From: a bacterium
GTDB taxonomy: Bacteria > Sumerlaeota > Sumerlaeia > MVZB01
Assembly (NCBI GenBank): GCA_023480605.1
Contig: JAMCWS010000222.1
Location: 1-6,028 of the forward strand
Length of the DNA stretch: 6,028 nt
Direction: 5' to 3'
The notes under the pieces were generated by a model. It searched no databases and was not told where the DNA came from. It saw only the letters and a program-made list of their open reading frames with translations. The position numbers were made by a program, and so were the translations under genes. This document shows, piece after piece, positions 5,161-6,028 of the stretch (the first letter of the stretch is position 1; every line of letters begins with the position of its first letter).

Positions 5161-6028
5161 GTGAAACGAGAACCCGGCGAACCCCTCTTCATCATGACCA
5201 CGACCGAACGGCGCCGCCCGCGACTGTTGATGGGGCTGACGATGCTGGCCGTGCTGGTGGTGATCATATTCGGCGTTCTGAAGATCATTCCGATCGGTCC
5301 CGAAGGGGTGCTGTCGGGGCGCAAAACCCGCCGGCAGATGGCCGAGGCCGCACGCCTGGCTTCGCAGTCGCAGCCGGCGGCGGCCGCCCAGCAGTATCAG
5401 CAGGTACTCGACAACCCCAAGGTCAGCGCCGAGTTGCGCGCGCAGGCGGCCCAACGCCTGGCCGATTTATTCGAGAAATCGCTGGACAACCCGGCCCAGG
5501 CGGCCGCCGCGCTCCGGCAGGCTTCGGCGTTGTTGCCGGCCGGCGAGACGCGGGAGAACATCGACCGGCGCTTGAAAGACCTGACCGCCAAAATCGCCGT
5601 CTCTCCGGAGCCCGGCGCGGGCGGCACCCTCATCGCCCGCATCGGCGACCAGCCGGTGACCCTCGAGGAAATTCTCTACGCCTGGAGCCAATATAATGGC
5701 GGAGCTCCCCCCGATCCCGAGGAGTTCGAGCCCTTCGTTCACTGGTATCTCGACATGGCGCTGCTGGCCGACCAGGCCGGGCGTGAGGGGCTCCAGCTCG
5801 ATCCGAAAGTCGCCTTCGAGCTGCGTCTCAAACGCCTGCTGGGTCTCAATCAGGCCTTGCTGGCCAAGATCGTCCACGGCCTGCCGGCCCCCGACGCCGA
5901 CACGCTGCGCCGCTTCTACGCAACAACGCGAACGAGCGTGAACTGGTCGTCGCTGTCGTCGACGCTGCAGTCGAAGGAATCGCGGGATGCGCTGTTTTCG
6001 CTGCGCCGGACGCTGGACGACCTCGAGA
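5161..6028 (+). CDS. Membrane-anchored protein with TPR-like region and SurA-N/PPIase-like segment, 3' end beyond the window
   Basis: The frame is open from GTG 5161 to the window edge (289 codons so far). An Arg-rich cytoplasmic head (RRRPR) precedes a strong membrane span at about 22-43 (LLMGLTMLAVLVVIIFGVLK). An Ala/Gln-rich helical region (about 60-145) has a TPR-like rhythm, for example AAQQYQQVL and AAQRLADLFEK. Next comes TLIARIGDQPVTLEEIL (about 156-172), the strand and helix that open SurA N-terminal and PpiC-type chaperone domains. It is followed by a long helix (WYLDMALLADQAGREGLQLD) and then DADTLRRFY, which resembles the segment leading to a parvulin domain. The expected parvulin core is not seen before the edge. 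The last 35 residues are Ser/Thr/Leu-rich and unlike typical parvulin linkers. GAAGGA (5146-5151), nine bases before GTG, supports the start; ATG 5194 is an alternative. Likely role: envelope protein folding, by inference. Confidence 0.75.
   Translation, partial: MKREPGEPLFIMTTTERRRPRLLMGLTMLAVLVVIIFGVLKIIPIGPEGVLSGRKTRRQMAEAARLASQSQPAAAAQQYQQVLDNPKVSAELRAQAAQRLADLFEKSLDNPAQAAAALRQASALLPAGETRENIDRRLKDLTAKIAVSPEPGAGGTLIARIGDQPVTLEEILYAWSQYNGGAPPDPEEFEPFVHWYLDMALLADQAGREGLQLDPKVAFELRLKRLLGLNQALLAKIVHGLPAPDADTLRRFYATTRTSVNWSSLSSTLQSKESRDALFSLRRTLDDLE

Overview
The window is GC-rich, densely coding and entirely plus-stranded. It suggests an envelope-bearing (Gram-negative-type) bacterium. The gene set (two-PDZ HtrA protease, MoxR/DUF58 pair, GxxExxY element, membrane-anchored protein with a SurA-N-like segment) and the nucleotide style would fit a PVC-group bacterium such as a planctomycete. 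That placement is an impression, not something the sequence proves.

Layout: (1) 1-98 holds a possible tail of an upstream gene and the leader of the protease gene. (2) 99-1703 is an HtrA/DegP-type serine protease reading frame. An in-frame TGA at 1107-1109 splits it between the protease domain and the first PDZ domain; the frame stays open and homologous afterwards. (3) 1704-1881 is a structured intergenic region: a long GC hairpin, a good intrinsic terminator, then two overlapping perfect inverted repeats. (4) 1882-2526 encodes a one-span membrane protein whose C-terminal helical domain resembles the DUF4381/BatD-type proteins that accompany MoxR systems. (5) 2598-3623 encodes a MoxR AAA+ ATPase. 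(6) 3631-4144 is a compact, lower-GC element with imperfect 28-bp terminal inverted repeats. It carries a GxxExxY (PD-(D/E)XK-like) gene broken by an in-frame TAG, and it sits between moxR and its usual partner. (7) 4153-5043 encodes that partner, a DUF58 protein with a VWA/MIDAS-like metal site. (8) 5161-6028 is the start of a membrane-anchored gene with a TPR-like region and a SurA-N-like segment, open at the window edge.

Genes 4, 5 and 7 are probably one MoxR-DUF58 module, in which a MoxR chaperone-type ATPase acts with a VWA-like partner and a membrane accessory protein. The HtrA-like and SurA-like genes on either side are envelope protein quality-control functions. The strongest items for follow-up are the inserted GxxExxY element with its terminal repeats and the two independent in-frame nonsense codons. 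TGA and TAG both also serve as ordinary stops here, so neither codon looks globally reassigned. I found no tRNA, rRNA or CRISPR array, and no convincing evidence of a wholly new system.
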